DNA of 50,641 nucleotides from Hyphomicrobiales bacterium (GTDB taxonomy: Bacteria > Pseudomonadota > Alphaproteobacteria > Rhizobiales > Rhizobiaceae): the NCBI GenBank assembly GCA_002400845.2, contig NVRK02000017.1, positions 1-50,641 of the forward strand. The letters run 5' to 3'. Of the stretch, positions 29,775 through 39,415 are shown in pieces (within the stretch, counting starts at the first letter, position 1; each line of letters begins with the position of its first letter). A program made the translations under genes and the position numbers. Under the pieces are notes generated by a model that worked only from the letters and a program-made list of their open reading frames with translations, made no database searches and had not been told where the DNA came from.

Positions 29775-30113
29775 ATGCCCGCGCAACAAATGGAAGAAAT
29801 GGCAGATCGTGTGCGTAAATTACTGTTTGATGATCCCAATATTGCTGAGAAGAAAATGTTTGGCGGCATTTGTTTTATGCTGAATGGAAACATGTTGTGT
29901 GGCCCTGTTAAAAATGGTGACATGATGTTTCGCGTGGGTAAAGAACAGGAAGAAGAAGCATTAAGCCGTGAAGGTGCTAGAGAAATGGATTTTACTGGCA
30001 AGCCTATGAAGGGCTTTGTATTTGTATCTGCTTCATCGCTAGAGGTAGATGCACGCATATATGAGTGGATAGCTTTGGCGACAAACTTTGTGGGAAATCT
30101 GCCTGCTAAATAG
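29775..30113 (+). CDS. TfoX N-terminal domain protein
   Basis: Small protein of 112 residues made of a single TfoX/Sxy N-terminal domain: EKKMFGGICFMLNGNMLCG and MMFRVGKEQ, ending GFVFVSASSLE and a short helix. The C-terminal helix-hairpin part of full TfoX is absent. Stand-alone TfoX_N proteins are common in alphaproteobacteria and their function is not established; a link to competence should not be assumed, although comEC occurs elsewhere in the window. Confidence 0.9.
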   Translation: MPAQQMEEMADRVRKLLFDDPNIAEKKMFGGICFMLNGNMLCGPVKNGDMMFRVGKEQEEEALSREGAREMDFTGKPMKGFVFVSASSLEVDARIYEWIALATNFVGNLPAK

Positions 30114-30250
30114 CTATTATTCCTTATAGCCTAAAAAAACAGCATTTTTACCCAATATTACTAATATTTATGCGCGTCTTCGCCTAAATGAGCATTGCAC
30201 TTTTGTCGCACTTTGATAATAGGTGACACGTTAACACCATATAATAAAAT

Positions 30251-30331
30251 CAGACCAAAAATTCAGACCACCAATTAGACCACAATTCAGACCACGGCAG
30301 AATATGGCTGCCCAAATTCAGGTATAGACCA
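30251..30331 (+). repeat. Iterated (C/T)AGACCA motif upstream of icd
   Basis: Five copies of C/T-AGACCA start at 30251, 30264, 30276, 30288 and 30325. The first four are 12-13 nt apart, and the fifth is 37 nt on, about three such steps. The surrounding bases are also alike (ATTCAGACCAC). The last copy abuts the icd start codon and no good ribosome binding site is evident. This could be a degenerate tandem duplication or a set of helically phased protein-binding sites. Confidence 0.6.
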
Positions 30332-30332
30332 C

Positions 30333-31547
30333 ATGGCTAAGATTAAAGTAGCAAACCCAGTTGTTGAACTAGATGGCGATGAAATGACTCGCATCATTTG
30401 GCAGTTCATTAAAGACAAACTTATTCACCCTTACCTAGACATCGATTTAGAGTATTATGATCTTAGCGTAGAAAAACGCGATGAGACGAATGACCAAATT
30501 ACCATTGATGCCGCTAATGCGATTAAAAAACATGGTGTTGGTGTTAAGTGTGCAACCATCACGCCAGATGAGGGCCGTGTTGAAGAGTTTGGCTTAAAAG
30601 AAATGTGGCGTTCGCCAAACGGTACTATTCGTAACATTCTTGGTGGTGTTATTTTCCGCGAACCTATTATTATGAACAACGTACCGCGTTTGGTACCAGG
30701 TTGGACAAAGCCAATTATCGTTGGACGTCACGCTTATGGTGACCAATATCGCGCAACGGATTTCAAATTCCCGGGTAAAGGTAAGCTTTACATGACTTTT
30801 ATTGGTGAAGACGGCGAAAAGATTGAGCGCGAAGTTTTTGATGCGCCTGCAGCTGGTATTGCGCTTGGTATGTATAATCTTGATAAATCAATCGAAGATT
30901 TTGCTAGAGCGTCATTGAACTACGCATTGTTGCGTAAAGTTCCTTGCTACTTATCAACTAAGAATACAATTCTTAAAGTGTATGATGGCCGTTTCAAAGA
31001 TATCTTCCAAGAAATCTACGAAAAAGAATTTGAAGCTAAGTATAAAGAAGCAGAAATTTGGTATGAGCACCGCTTGATTGATGACATGGTTGCTGCGGCC
31101 ATTAAATGGTCTGGTGGCTATGTTTGGGCTTGTAAAAACTACGATGGCGATGTGCAGTCTGACATTGTTGCTCAAGGTTTTGGCTCACTAGGTCTTATGA
31201 CTTCTGTTCTTATGACACCAGATGGCAAAACTGTTGAAGCGGAAGCTGCTCATGGCACCGTGACACGTCACTATCGTCAGCATCAAAAAGGTGAAGAGAC
31301 TTCAACAAACTCAATCGCTTCAATCTTTGCTTGGACACGCGGTTTGGCTCACAGAGCAAAATTGGATGAAAACAAAGAGTTGGCTAATTTTTCTGCGACA
31401 CTTGAAAAAGTTTGTATCGATACAGTTGAAAGCGGCGACATGACTAAAGATTTAGCACTTCTAATTGGTCCAGATCAGCCATGGTTATCAACCATTGGCT
31501 TCCTAGACAAAATTGACGAAAACCTTAAGAAAGCTATGTCCGCCTAA
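30333..31547 (+). CDS. icd: Isocitrate dehydrogenase, NADP-dependent
   Basis: TCA-cycle enzyme oxidising isocitrate to 2-oxoglutarate. The protein has 404 residues, the homodimeric eukaryote-like type usual in alphaproteobacteria: [16 protein letters not shown] at the start, the substrate loop [28 protein letters not shown], and the NADP-binding [14 protein letters not shown] near 310. It ends in a strong terminator. Its position near alaS and recA is conserved in related genomes. Confidence 0.98.
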   Translation: MAKIKVANPVVELDGDEMTRIIWQFIKDKLIHPYLDIDLEYYDLSVEKRDETNDQITIDAANAIKKHGVGVKCATITPDEGRVEEFGLKEMWRSPNGTIRNILGGVIFREPIIMNNVPRLVPGWTKPIIVGRHAYGDQYRATDFKFPGKGKLYMTFIGEDGEKIEREVFDAPAAGIALGMYNLDKSIEDFARASLNYALLRKVPCYLSTKNTILKVYDGRFKDIFQEIYEKEFEAKYKEAEIWYEHRLIDDMVAAAIKWSGGYVWACKNYDGDVQSDIVAQGFGSLGLMTSVLMTPDGKTVEAEAAHGTVTRHYRQHQKGEETSTNSIASIFAWTRGLAHRAKLDENKELANFSATLEKVCIDTVESGDMTKDLALLIGPDQPWLSTIGFLDKIDENLKKAMSA

Positions 31548-31586
31548 GGCGGTGTTTGCTTAATATGTTTATGACTCAAAATGCAA

Positions 31587-31615
31587 AAGGCCGGATTATT
31601 TTCCGGCCTTTTTTT
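31587..31615 (+). terminator. Rho-independent terminator of icd
   Basis: Stem AAGGCCGGA / TCCGGCCTT with a short TTATTT-type loop, followed by TTTTT, about 40 nt after the icd stop. Confidence 0.92.
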
Positions 31616-31647
31616 ATTGTCAAAATTCGTTATCTAAGCATGATTAA

Positions 31648-33282
31648 TTAGCGATCTAATGTCTTTTGTAATTTTGCAATGAGTTTGCGGCGTTTAACAG
31701 GATCTGATTCGCTTTCTATCTTCGATGTTAAATCTCCCATAAATGCAGCAAAATCGTTGTGCCAATCCGTTAACAATTGCGCTTCTGGAATACGATCAGA
31801 TTTGCGGCCTTTAATTTTTAGTTTGCCATTGGATTTAACTTTACCAAGTTTAGCGCGCCCTTTAGAGGCTGGCGTGCTGGCCGTTAGCTCAAAACTTTCA
31901 TCAAATTTTGGCATATGAATACGGCTTGCTGTCATTCCCTTTTGAGCAAGCAATCTGCGCATTTCTTTGCGCGCATCATTATCGCCATGGTTCAAGAACA
32001 ACCCACCTGTAATTGGTCCGCGCTCTAATACCCAGTCAATTAGTTCTACTTGGTCAGCATGCGCTGAATAATTGCCTAATTTTGCAATATGAGCACGAAC
32101 CTTAAACATTTTACCGTGAATGCGAACATCTTTTTTGCCGTTGGAAATTACATGACCCAGCGTGCCTGGTGCCTGATACCCTACAAATAAAATCGTCGAG
32201 TTTTTATCATAGATATTGTTTTTTAAGTGGTGCTGAATACGCCCTGCATCGGCCATGCCGCTTGCTGAGATTATAATTGCACCAGATTTAATTTTAGCAA
32301 TATTTTTGCTGTCTTCTACATCTTCGACAAGCTTTAAATCTTTGTGGCGGAATAAGGATTTAGCGTCTACCTCTATGTCGTCTAATTGGTCAGCATGTTT
32401 GATGAAGACTTTTGTCACTTTAGTCGCTAGTGGCGAATCTAAAAACACAGTGCATTTAGGGATTTTGTTATTGTCTAATAGCCAGCCAATGTCGTGCAAT
32501 AATTCTTGGCTGCGTTCTACGGCAAAACATGGAATGACTACATTGCCGCCACGTTTTAGGCCTTCTTCTAATTCTTTTTGAATGTGTTTGCGACGTGTTT
32601 CTAAAGTGTATTCATCACGGTCACGATCTCCATAGGTTGATTCGCAAATGATATAATCAAAACCTTTGTCGCCGCCCGGCTCGTGGTGAAATACTTTTTC
32701 ATCTGGGCCTAAGTCACCAGAAAAAATCATACGCATGGTATTTCCAGTATCTTTATCTGGATAACGCAATTCTATTGAGGCTGAACCAAGGATATGGCCT
32801 GCATTCCAAAACTTTGCTTGAATGCCTTTTGCTGGTTCAATCCACGCCATCATCTCAATAGGTTTTAGTAATTCAAGGGTGTTTCTAGCGTCTTTTTCTT
32901 CATAGGTCGGCTCTACTGGCTCTAAGCCACGACGAATGTTTTTGCGTGATTGTCGTTCTGCATTTGATTTTTGAATGCGCGCTGAATCTAGCAACATGAA
33001 ACTTAGAAGATCAGCACTTGGCTGCGTGCAATAAATAGGTCCCGTAAATCCGTGACGCACCAATTTAGGCAATAGGCCAGAATGGTCGATGTGTGCATGG
33101 GTTAACAAAAGAAAGTCAGCGTCTTTAGGATCAAACGGAAACGGCTCGTCGTTTAAAGCGCGAACTGTTTTACTTCCCTGAAACATTCCGCAATCAATTA
33201 GAAATTTATGCCCCAGTGCCTCCACCATGGAGCAAGACCCGGTAACGGTTCCTGCCGCTCCAAAAAAAGACAAAGTAGTCAT
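31648..33282 (-). CDS. Metallo-beta-lactamase/beta-CASP family nuclease
   Basis: Likely an RNA-processing exonuclease of the YSH1/CPSF-like branch. The protein has 544 residues. The zinc-binding HxHxDH is at 62-67 (THAHIDHSG), followed by GHILGSASIEL and FSGDLGPDE. The beta-CASP insertion contains CFAVERSQELLHDI and SASGMADAGRIQHHL, and the motif C region has LGNYSAHADQVELIDWV. The last 90 residues are a basic tail (GRAKLGKVKSNGKLKIKGRK), probably for nucleic-acid contact. It is separated from alaS by 49 nt on the same strand. Confidence 0.9.
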   Translation of the reverse strand: MTTLSFFGAAGTVTGSCSMVEALGHKFLIDCGMFQGSKTVRALNDEPFPFDPKDADFLLLTHAHIDHSGLLPKLVRHGFTGPIYCTQPSADLLSFMLLDSARIQKSNAERQSRKNIRRGLEPVEPTYEEKDARNTLELLKPIEMMAWIEPAKGIQAKFWNAGHILGSASIELRYPDKDTGNTMRMIFSGDLGPDEKVFHHEPGGDKGFDYIICESTYGDRDRDEYTLETRRKHIQKELEEGLKRGGNVVIPCFAVERSQELLHDIGWLLDNNKIPKCTVFLDSPLATKVTKVFIKHADQLDDIEVDAKSLFRHKDLKLVEDVEDSKNIAKIKSGAIIISASGMADAGRIQHHLKNNIYDKNSTILFVGYQAPGTLGHVISNGKKDVRIHGKMFKVRAHIAKLGNYSAHADQVELIDWVLERGPITGGLFLNHGDNDARKEMRRLLAQKGMTASRIHMPKFDESFELTASTPASKGRAKLGKVKSNGKLKIKGRKSDRIPEAQLLTDWHNDFAAFMGDLTSKIESESDPVKRRKLIAKLQKTLDR

Positions 33283-33331
33283 AATAATCTCCTCATAAAT
33301 TTTTTAAATAAATAGCTAAAATAATTGCTAG

Positions 33332-35995
33332 TCAGCCTCTTAATGTTTCACGAATTGCATCAATCGCTGCTTGTGCATTTTTTCCATCTGGTCCACCAGC
33401 TTGTGCCATGTCTGGACGACCGCCACCGCCTTTACCACCTACAGCGGCCGAACCTATACGCACTAAATCGACAGCACTTTGGTCGCCTGATAAATTCTTT
33501 GTCACGCCAACAACCACAGCGGCCTTGCCTTCATCTGACACACTAATCATGCAAACAATGCCTGATCCTATTTTAGATTTTGCATCGTCTACTAAGCCTT
33601 TAAGATCTTTAGCTTCAATGCCTTCTACAATTGAGCCAATGAAGTTAACGCCGTTGATTTCTTCTGTGGTTGAACCGCCATTGCCAGACGATCCTCCACC
33701 AAGGGCTAATTTCTTTTTGGCTTGCGTCAATTCTCGTTCTAATTTTTTGCGTTCTTCAACTAAGTTAGAAACACGTTCGACTGCATTTTGGGACGGTACT
33801 TTTAGCACCTCAGCAATTTTCTTAAGATCGGTTTCTTGCTTTTCAAAATATTCACGCGCTGCATTTCCTGTCAATGCTTCTAAACGTCTAACTCCTGAAG
33901 CAACCGCGCTGTCACCCAATATTTTCACCAATCCAATTTCGCCAGTATTGTTTACATGCGTTCCGCCGCAAAGTTCTATTGAATAAGTTTTGCCTTCTTT
34001 ATCGCCCTGCACCGCTGTCCCCATAGAAACAACACGTACTTCGTCACCATATTTTTCGCCAAATAATGCCATAGCCCCTAATTTTTTAGCATCATCTACT
34101 GCCATTAAACGAGTGGTTACAGGAGAAGATTGTTGCACAATTTCATTTGCAATATTTTCAATTATTTTAAGGTCACTACTATCAATTGCCTTTTGATGTG
34201 AAAAGTCAAATCGCAATCTGTTTGAGGACACAAACGAACCTTTTTGAGCTACGTGACCGCCCAAGACCTCGCGCAACGCTTCATGTAATAAGTGTGTAGC
34301 AGAGTGGTGTTGGCGTACGCCTGACCTTGATGCGTGATCTACTTCTAGCTCTACTGGCATGTTGACACAAATAGTGCCTTCAATGACTTCTCCGTGATGA
34401 ACAAACAGCCCCTCGCCTCGTTTTTTAGTTTCATCAATGCGAATGCTTCCGCCTTCAAAACGCAATTCACCCTTGTCACCCATCTGGCCACCTGATTCAC
34501 CATAAAATGGTGTCTGGTTACAGATGATTGCGACTTTGTCGCCTTTTGATGCACTGTTAGTTTCTTTTGTATCGACAACAATTGCTTGAACGATACCCTC
34601 AGCATTTTCAGTATCGTAACCTAAAAATTCTGATGAGCCTGTGCGTTCTTTAATTTCAAACCAAACTCTTGCATCAGCGGCATCGCCTGAGCCAGACCAT
34701 GATGCACGCGCTTCTGCTTTTTGTTTTTCCATAGAAGCGGCGAACCCATCGGTATCAACGGTAATACCGCGTTGACGTAATGCATCTTGAGTAAGGTCGA
34801 GCGGAAACCCAAATGTGTCGTATAGTTTAAATGCCGTTTTGCCATCAAGATTTGCACCTTCACCCATGCCTTTGGTCGCCTCATCCAACAGCCCTAACCC
34901 GCGCTCAAGTGTTTTTCTAAAGCGTGTTTCTTCTAATAGAAGCGTTTCAGCTATCAGTGGCTGTGCGCTTTCTAGATCGGGATAAGCATTTCCCATTTCA
35001 CTCATCAAAGCTGGAACCAATTTATGAATTAATGGTTCTTTTGCGCCAAGCAAACTACCGTGACGCATGGCTCTGCGCATGATACGACGAAGGACATATC
35101 CACGACCTTCGTTAGACGGCAATACCCCATCTGCGATTAAGAATGATGTTGCACGCAGGTGGTCTGCGATTACGCGGTGACTTGCAACATTGTCGCCTTC
35201 AGCTTTAACACCCGTTGCGTCGACACTTGCAGCGATTAGGTTTCTAAATAAATCTGTTTCATAATTGTCGTGTTGGCCTTGCATGACAGCTGCTACGCGC
35301 TCTAGCCCCATGCCCGTATCAATGGAGGGTCTTGGTAGGTCAACGCGCTCATCCACAGTCACTTGTTCATATTGCATGAAAACAAGGTTCCAAATTTCAA
35401 TGAAACGATCTCCATCTTCATCTGGACTGCCGGGAGGCCCGCCCCAAATATGGTCGCCATGGTCGTAAAATATTTCTGAACAAGGGCCACAAGGTCCAAT
35501 GTCACCCATTGACCAAAAATTATCATTTGTCGTAATTCTTATTATTTTTTCATCAGGCAGGCCTGCAATTTTTTTCCATAAATCAAAAGCTTGGTCGTCT
35601 GTATGATAGACTGTTACGAGTAACCTATCTTTTGGTAGTCCCCATTCATTGGTTAGCAAGTCCCAAGCATTTTTAATTGCTTCTTCTTTAAAATAATCAC
35701 CGAAAGAGAAGTTACCCAGCATTTCGAAAAATGTATGGTGACGTGCAGTATAGCCAACGTTATCTAAATCGTTATGCTTACCACCTGCGCGCACACATTT
35801 TTGAGAAGATGTTGCGCGGTTATAATCGCGTTTTTCTAGTCCCGTGAATACATTTTTAAACTGCACCATGCCAGCATTTGTAAACATTAAAGATGGATCG
35901 TTTCGCGGCACCAATGGACTTGAATCAATTATTGAATGGTCTTTTGAACCAAAATAATTGAGAAAGGATTTTCTAATTTCATTTACACCAGTCAT
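33332..35995 (-). CDS. alaS: Alanyl-tRNA synthetase
   Basis: Charges tRNA-Ala and edits mischarged Ser/Gly. The protein has 887 residues, full length. The catalytic domain begins [17 protein letters not shown]. The editing-site zinc ligands are His564 and His568 (HSATH) plus Cys676 and His680 (CGGTH). The C-terminal DHHA1 part is glycine-rich ([16 protein letters not shown]). Neighbouring recA upstream is conserved in alphaproteobacteria. Confidence 0.98.
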   Translation of the reverse strand: MTGVNEIRKSFLNYFGSKDHSIIDSSPLVPRNDPSLMFTNAGMVQFKNVFTGLEKRDYNRATSSQKCVRAGGKHNDLDNVGYTARHHTFFEMLGNFSFGDYFKEEAIKNAWDLLTNEWGLPKDRLLVTVYHTDDQAFDLWKKIAGLPDEKIIRITTNDNFWSMGDIGPCGPCSEIFYDHGDHIWGGPPGSPDEDGDRFIEIWNLVFMQYEQVTVDERVDLPRPSIDTGMGLERVAAVMQGQHDNYETDLFRNLIAASVDATGVKAEGDNVASHRVIADHLRATSFLIADGVLPSNEGRGYVLRRIMRRAMRHGSLLGAKEPLIHKLVPALMSEMGNAYPDLESAQPLIAETLLLEETRFRKTLERGLGLLDEATKGMGEGANLDGKTAFKLYDTFGFPLDLTQDALRQRGITVDTDGFAASMEKQKAEARASWSGSGDAADARVWFEIKERTGSSEFLGYDTENAEGIVQAIVVDTKETNSASKGDKVAIICNQTPFYGESGGQMGDKGELRFEGGSIRIDETKKRGEGLFVHHGEVIEGTICVNMPVELEVDHASRSGVRQHHSATHLLHEALREVLGGHVAQKGSFVSSNRLRFDFSHQKAIDSSDLKIIENIANEIVQQSSPVTTRLMAVDDAKKLGAMALFGEKYGDEVRVVSMGTAVQGDKEGKTYSIELCGGTHVNNTGEIGLVKILGDSAVASGVRRLEALTGNAAREYFEKQETDLKKIAEVLKVPSQNAVERVSNLVEERKKLERELTQAKKKLALGGGSSGNGGSTTEEINGVNFIGSIVEGIEAKDLKGLVDDAKSKIGSGIVCMISVSDEGKAAVVVGVTKNLSGDQSAVDLVRIGSAAVGGKGGGGRPDMAQAGGPDGKNAQAAIDAIRETLRG

Positions 35996-36302
35996 ATCCG
36001 CGTCACTATTCTTTATGTCTCATAATTTTAGGATAGCGGTAATTACCAAGTCGTTGGTCACACCGCGTTATTAATTTGAATGCTTTTGATTTTAGTTTAT
36101 CGATAAATCAAACACCGTTCAAACACTGTTTAAACATTGTGTTTAACCGAGCAAAAGGTACGTGTCTATATAGATATGTGCTTAGTTGCTCTCACTGTTT
36201 TATAGGCAGTCACTTACACAGTCAGTTCTATAAACCATTGTGTCGATTTTAGAATTTGAATGAGTAAGGGCTTGAATACTCATCTTAGTTAACTGCATTG
36301 GC
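35996..36302. promoter_or_regulatory. alaS upstream region with repeated AAACAC motifs
   Basis: The space between the recA terminator and alaS holds the alaS promoter (minus strand). No small gene is visible. It contains two direct copies of AAACAC(C/T)GTT at 36110 and 36121 (period 11), and a palindrome TGTTTAAACA at 36127-36136 flanked by AAACAC and GTGTTT. This arrangement looks like an operator or regulatory leader. AlaRS is autoregulated through a palindrome in E. coli, so a similar role is conceivable but not shown. Confidence 0.4.
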
Positions 36303-36334
36303 AAATAAAAAAGCCGTCAGAAAACTGACGGCTT
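36303..36334 (-). terminator. Rho-independent terminator of recA
   Basis: A perfect 10-bp stem (AAGCCGTCAG / CTGACGGCTT) with a 4-nt loop, followed on the minus strand by TTTTATTT, 36 nt after the recA stop. Confidence 0.93.
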
Positions 36335-36370
36335 AATACATGTAGTAATTCAATTAAGAATGAGGCTAAC

Positions 36371-37519
36371 TTATTTAGCAATCTCTCCTAATGTTGGTGG
36401 AACTTCTGTTGAAGTATTAGTATTAGATTTATCGCTTTTAGGCTTTGATTTATCGTCTTTAGATTTTGACTTATCTCCTTTTGGCAATGTATCACCAAGT
36501 AGTCCTGCATCTTTTCTAAGTAGCAATTCAATCTCATCGGCTATATCTGGATTGTCTTTTAAGAAGGTCTTGGCATTTTCTCGCCCCTGCCCCAAACGCT
36601 CTGAATTATAAGAGAACCACGACCCTGATTTTTCTACGATTCCAGCCTTAACACCTAAATCAACCAATTCGCCCATTTTTGAGACGCCTTGACCATACAT
36701 AATGTCAAATTCAACTTGCTTGAAGGGAGGCGCTAGTTTGTTTTTCACAACCTTGATACGTGTTTGATTACCAACGATTTCGTCGCGATCTTTAACAGCA
36801 CCTATACGGCGAATGTCTAGACGAACTGATGCATAAAATTTAAGCGCATTGCCGCCCGATGTCGTTTCTGGAGAACCAAACATAACACCAATTTTCATTC
36901 TAATTTGATTGATGAAAATAACCATTGTATTAGATCTAGAAATTGACGCTGTTAACTTACGCAATGCTTGGCTCATCAATCTGGCTTGCGCGCCTGGAAG
37001 ACAATCGCCCATTTCGCCTTCAATTTCTGCACGTGGTGTAAGTGCTGCAACAGAATCAATAACAACAATATCAACCGCGCCAGAGCGTACCAATGTATCG
37101 CAAATTTCTAACGCTTGTTCGCCAGTATCTGGTTGTGAGATTAACAATTCTTCTAAGTTTATGCCAAGCTTGGCAGCATAAATAGGATCAAGTGCATGCT
37201 CCGCATCAATAAAGGCACAAATACCACCCGTTTTTTGAGCCTCTGCAATGGTGTGCAATGTCATGGTTGTTTTACCTGAAGATTCAGGTCCATAAATTTC
37301 AACAACACGGCCTCTTGGTAGTCCACCTATTCCCAAAGCGATATCTAACCCCAAGCACCCCGTAGAAATCGTTCCAATTTGAACGACCTGATCGTTTTTA
37401 CCAAGCTTCATAATTGAGCCTTTGCCAAAAGCTCTATCAATTTGACTCAAAGCCGCTTCTAGCGCCTTTTCTTTATCCACGTTTTTTCCCTCTACCAAAC
37501 GAAGTGAATTTTGTGCCAT
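36371..37519 (-). CDS. recA: Recombinase A
   Basis: Forms the nucleoprotein filament for homologous recombination and triggers LexA self-cleavage. The protein has 382 residues. Walker A is GPESSGKT at 77-84, the [10 protein letters not shown]-type region reads [17 protein letters not shown], and loop L2 lies around [21 protein letters not shown]. The C-terminal 40 residues form a repetitive Lys/Asp/Ser tail ([19 protein letters not shown]), longer and more basic than the acidic E. coli tail. Two imperfect SOS boxes lie upstream and a strong terminator follows. Confidence 0.99.
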   Translation of the reverse strand: MAQNSLRLVEGKNVDKEKALEAALSQIDRAFGKGSIMKLGKNDQVVQIGTISTGCLGLDIALGIGGLPRGRVVEIYGPESSGKTTMTLHTIAEAQKTGGICAFIDAEHALDPIYAAKLGINLEELLISQPDTGEQALEICDTLVRSGAVDIVVIDSVAALTPRAEIEGEMGDCLPGAQARLMSQALRKLTASISRSNTMVIFINQIRMKIGVMFGSPETTSGGNALKFYASVRLDIRRIGAVKDRDEIVGNQTRIKVVKNKLAPPFKQVEFDIMYGQGVSKMGELVDLGVKAGIVEKSGSWFSYNSERLGQGRENAKTFLKDNPDIADEIELLLRKDAGLLGDTLPKGDKSKSKDDKSKPKSDKSNTNTSTEVPPTLGEIAK

Positions 37520-37609
37520 TGAATTAACATCCTTCTTAGTTTTGGAGTAGCCCCTAAATAATGGTTTTACTCTGCCGAATTTTCGGCGCCGCTTTTAATA
37601 TACTCATTT

Positions 37610-37624
37610 GTACCTTTTTTGTTC
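37610..37624 (-). promoter_or_regulatory. Imperfect LexA box upstream of recA (proximal)
   Basis: GTAC-N7-GTTC on the plus strand, one mismatch to the alphaproteobacterial SOS box GTTC-N7-GTTC, 91 nt before the recA start. Confidence 0.55.
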
Positions 37625-37674
37625 TCTTTTGTAAATGCTATTAACTTATTGAAATAACTACTTATTTTAATTTT

Positions 37675-37689
37675 GTTTATATTTTGTTC
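37675..37689 (-). promoter_or_regulatory. Imperfect LexA box upstream of recA (distal)
   Basis: GTTT-N7-GTTC, one mismatch to the SOS consensus, 156 nt before the recA start. The rest of the 375-nt space between recA and the cytochrome gene shows no gene; it ends with a perfect AAGGAGG ribosome binding site 10 nt before the cytochrome start. Confidence 0.5.
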
Positions 37690-37894
37690 TCTTTCTAAGC
37701 AATTTTACAGATGGCAATCTATCTTTAATCGTAAAAGCTAAGAATCATGAGAGTGTTGTATTTTGCATCCACAAAATGGATTTAAAGAATCACTTATCTA
37801 TGCAGAATCTAAAGTTTATTTTGAGGGTGTCTTGACTCTACAGTGGGTGGAAGTCGTAGGAATGGATAATATTCTTTAAGGAGGTTGGGAATCA

Positions 37895-38347
37895 ATGGTT
37901 ATTAAGAATAGTACTATATTGGGCGCTGTGATTGGATTTATTGTTATTGGTGTAATTTATACACTGAATGGTTCAAATACTGCGAGTATTACAAAAAACG
38001 AAAATGCTGGGGAGGGCCCTGTTATTGACAGCTCGATGGTTGATGTCATTATACCAGATCTTTCAAAAATTGAAAAAAGTGGCGAAGACAAATTTTTAAA
38101 GTATTGTGCTGCCTGTCATGGCATTGGTGGCGCAGGCCAAAAAGGAGTAGCACCTCCCTTGATTCATAAAATATACGAACCGAGCCATCATGGAGACATT
38201 GCATTTTATTATGCAGCTGAACGTGGTGTAAGATCTCACCATTGGCCATTTGGAAATATGCCGCCTGTTACAGGTATTAAAAAAACCGAGGTGCAAGATA
38301 TTATAGTTTATATACGTGCCGTTCAGCGCGCAAATGGGATAAATTAG
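37895..38347 (+). CDS. Membrane-anchored cytochrome c (class I)
   Basis: Electron carrier in the periplasm, anchored by an N-terminal helix (about 9-25, LGAVIGFIVIGVIYTL) with no clear cleavage site. The protein has 150 residues. The heme motif is CAACH near residue 71 (KYCAACHGIGGAGQKGVAPPL), and the Met ligand is most likely in GNMPPVTG near 127. The C-terminal helix EVQDIIVYIRAVQ is typical. The ribosome binding site is strong. It stands alone between recA and lexA; whether it serves a terminal oxidase cannot be told from here. Confidence 0.92.
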   Translation: MVIKNSTILGAVIGFIVIGVIYTLNGSNTASITKNENAGEGPVIDSSMVDVIIPDLSKIEKSGEDKFLKYCAACHGIGGAGQKGVAPPLIHKIYEPSHHGDIAFYYAAERGVRSHHWPFGNMPPVTGIKKTEVQDIIVYIRAVQRANGIN

Positions 38348-38375
38348 ATATTTATCACGCCAGATATTTATCACG
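38346..38375 (+). repeat. Direct repeat after the cytochrome c gene
   Basis: Two copies of AGATATTTATCACG (38346-38359 and 38362-38375) with a period of 16 nt, beginning at the stop codon of the cytochrome gene. No function is evident; it may be a simple slippage duplication. Confidence 0.5.
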
Positions 38376-38441
38376 ATGGATTGGCTTTAACATAAGACCT
38401 GACCTTATTGCCTTAAGAAGAATAAATAGAATATAAAAAAA

Positions 38442-38467
38442 GAACGCTTGCAGAACAATCAAAGAAC
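38442..38467 (+). promoter_or_regulatory. Triple LexA half-site upstream of lexA
   Basis: GAAC-N7-GAAC-N7-GAAC, that is, two perfect overlapping alphaproteobacterial SOS boxes sharing the middle half-site, 113 nt before the lexA start. This is the expected place for LexA autoregulation. Confidence 0.85.
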
Positions 38468-38579
38468 ATGTATGCAAGTATGCGTATGGTTGAATTTGTT
38501 ATTTCTGCAATTATTTCGACTTGCAAATATTATCTGTGTTTATATCTGTGGTTTATTAAGGTGGAAGAGGTTTTGAAAT

Positions 38580-39395
38580 ATGCTTACTCGTAAACAGCAA
38601 GAGCTATTGTTACTTATCCATAATAAGCTGCAAGAAGAAGGCATTCCCCCCTCTTTTGAAGAGATGAAGGTTGCATTATCTTTAAAGTCTAAATCGGGAA
38701 TCCATCGCTTGATAACAGCGCTTGAAGAGCGCGGTTTTATTAGACGTTTGCCAAACAGAGCGCGCGCTTTAGAGGTTATTAAATTACCTGATGGATATGT
38801 AAACAATACAAAATCTAGTGGATTTCATCCTAGTGTTATTCAGGGGGGCGTTTCTAGGGATGCATCGGATGGTAGTGCTACTATCAATCGTGGCGGTTTG
38901 TCTGCGCGGTATGGCGTCGGCAATTCCAACGCATCTGATGCACCGCATTTAGCGAGTATTGCAGGTGGTTCGTTTAGAGATAATGGCACGCCTCCTGCCA
39001 ATGATACGATCCCGTCATTGGAGATACCTGTTATGGGCCGCATTGCTGCTGGCGTTCCGATTTCTGCTATTCAAGATGTAACGCACGCTATTACAGTTCC
39101 CCCTAGTATGATTGGCGTTGGAGATCATTTTGCTTTGGAAGTTCAAGGTGATTCTATGATTAATGCAGGCATTTTGAATGGTGATACTGTCATCATTAAG
39201 AGAACAGAGAGTGCTGAGTTAGGCGATATTGTTGTTGCGCTTGTCGATGATGAAGAAGCAACTTTGAAGAAGTTTAGAAAAGAAAATGGTAAAATTTCAC
39301 TAGAAGCTGCAAACCCTGCTTATGAAACGCGTATATTTACACCTGACCGCGTTAAGGTTCAGGGGAAATTGATTGGCCTAATTAGAGAATATTGA
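38580..39395 (+). CDS. lexA: SOS repressor LexA
   Basis: Represses SOS genes and self-cleaves when RecA filaments form. The protein has 271 residues. The N-terminal winged helix is [20 protein letters not shown] through [17 protein letters not shown]. The cleavage site is Ala157-Gly158 (GRIAAGVPI), with catalytic Ser192 (GDSMINAG) and Lys230 (ATLKKF). The linker between DNA-binding and peptidase domains (about 85-148) is long and rich in Gly/Ser/Asn/Ala, making the protein some 30 residues longer than typical rhizobial LexA and 70 longer than E. coli LexA. It is preceded by perfect SOS boxes. Confidence 0.98.
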   Translation: MLTRKQQELLLLIHNKLQEEGIPPSFEEMKVALSLKSKSGIHRLITALEERGFIRRLPNRARALEVIKLPDGYVNNTKSSGFHPSVIQGGVSRDASDGSATINRGGLSARYGVGNSNASDAPHLASIAGGSFRDNGTPPANDTIPSLEIPVMGRIAAGVPISAIQDVTHAITVPPSMIGVGDHFALEVQGDSMINAGILNGDTVIIKRTESAELGDIVVALVDDEEATLKKFRKENGKISLEAANPAYETRIFTPDRVKVQGKLIGLIREY

Positions 39396-39415
39396 TTCTG
39401 ATTGCTTGATAAAAA

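Noticed and set aside
33408-33986. 192-codon open frame opposite alaS
   Set aside because: It is antisense to a clear synthetase domain; its composition (Pro/Ser/Thr-rich) is what the reverse frame of alaS would give.
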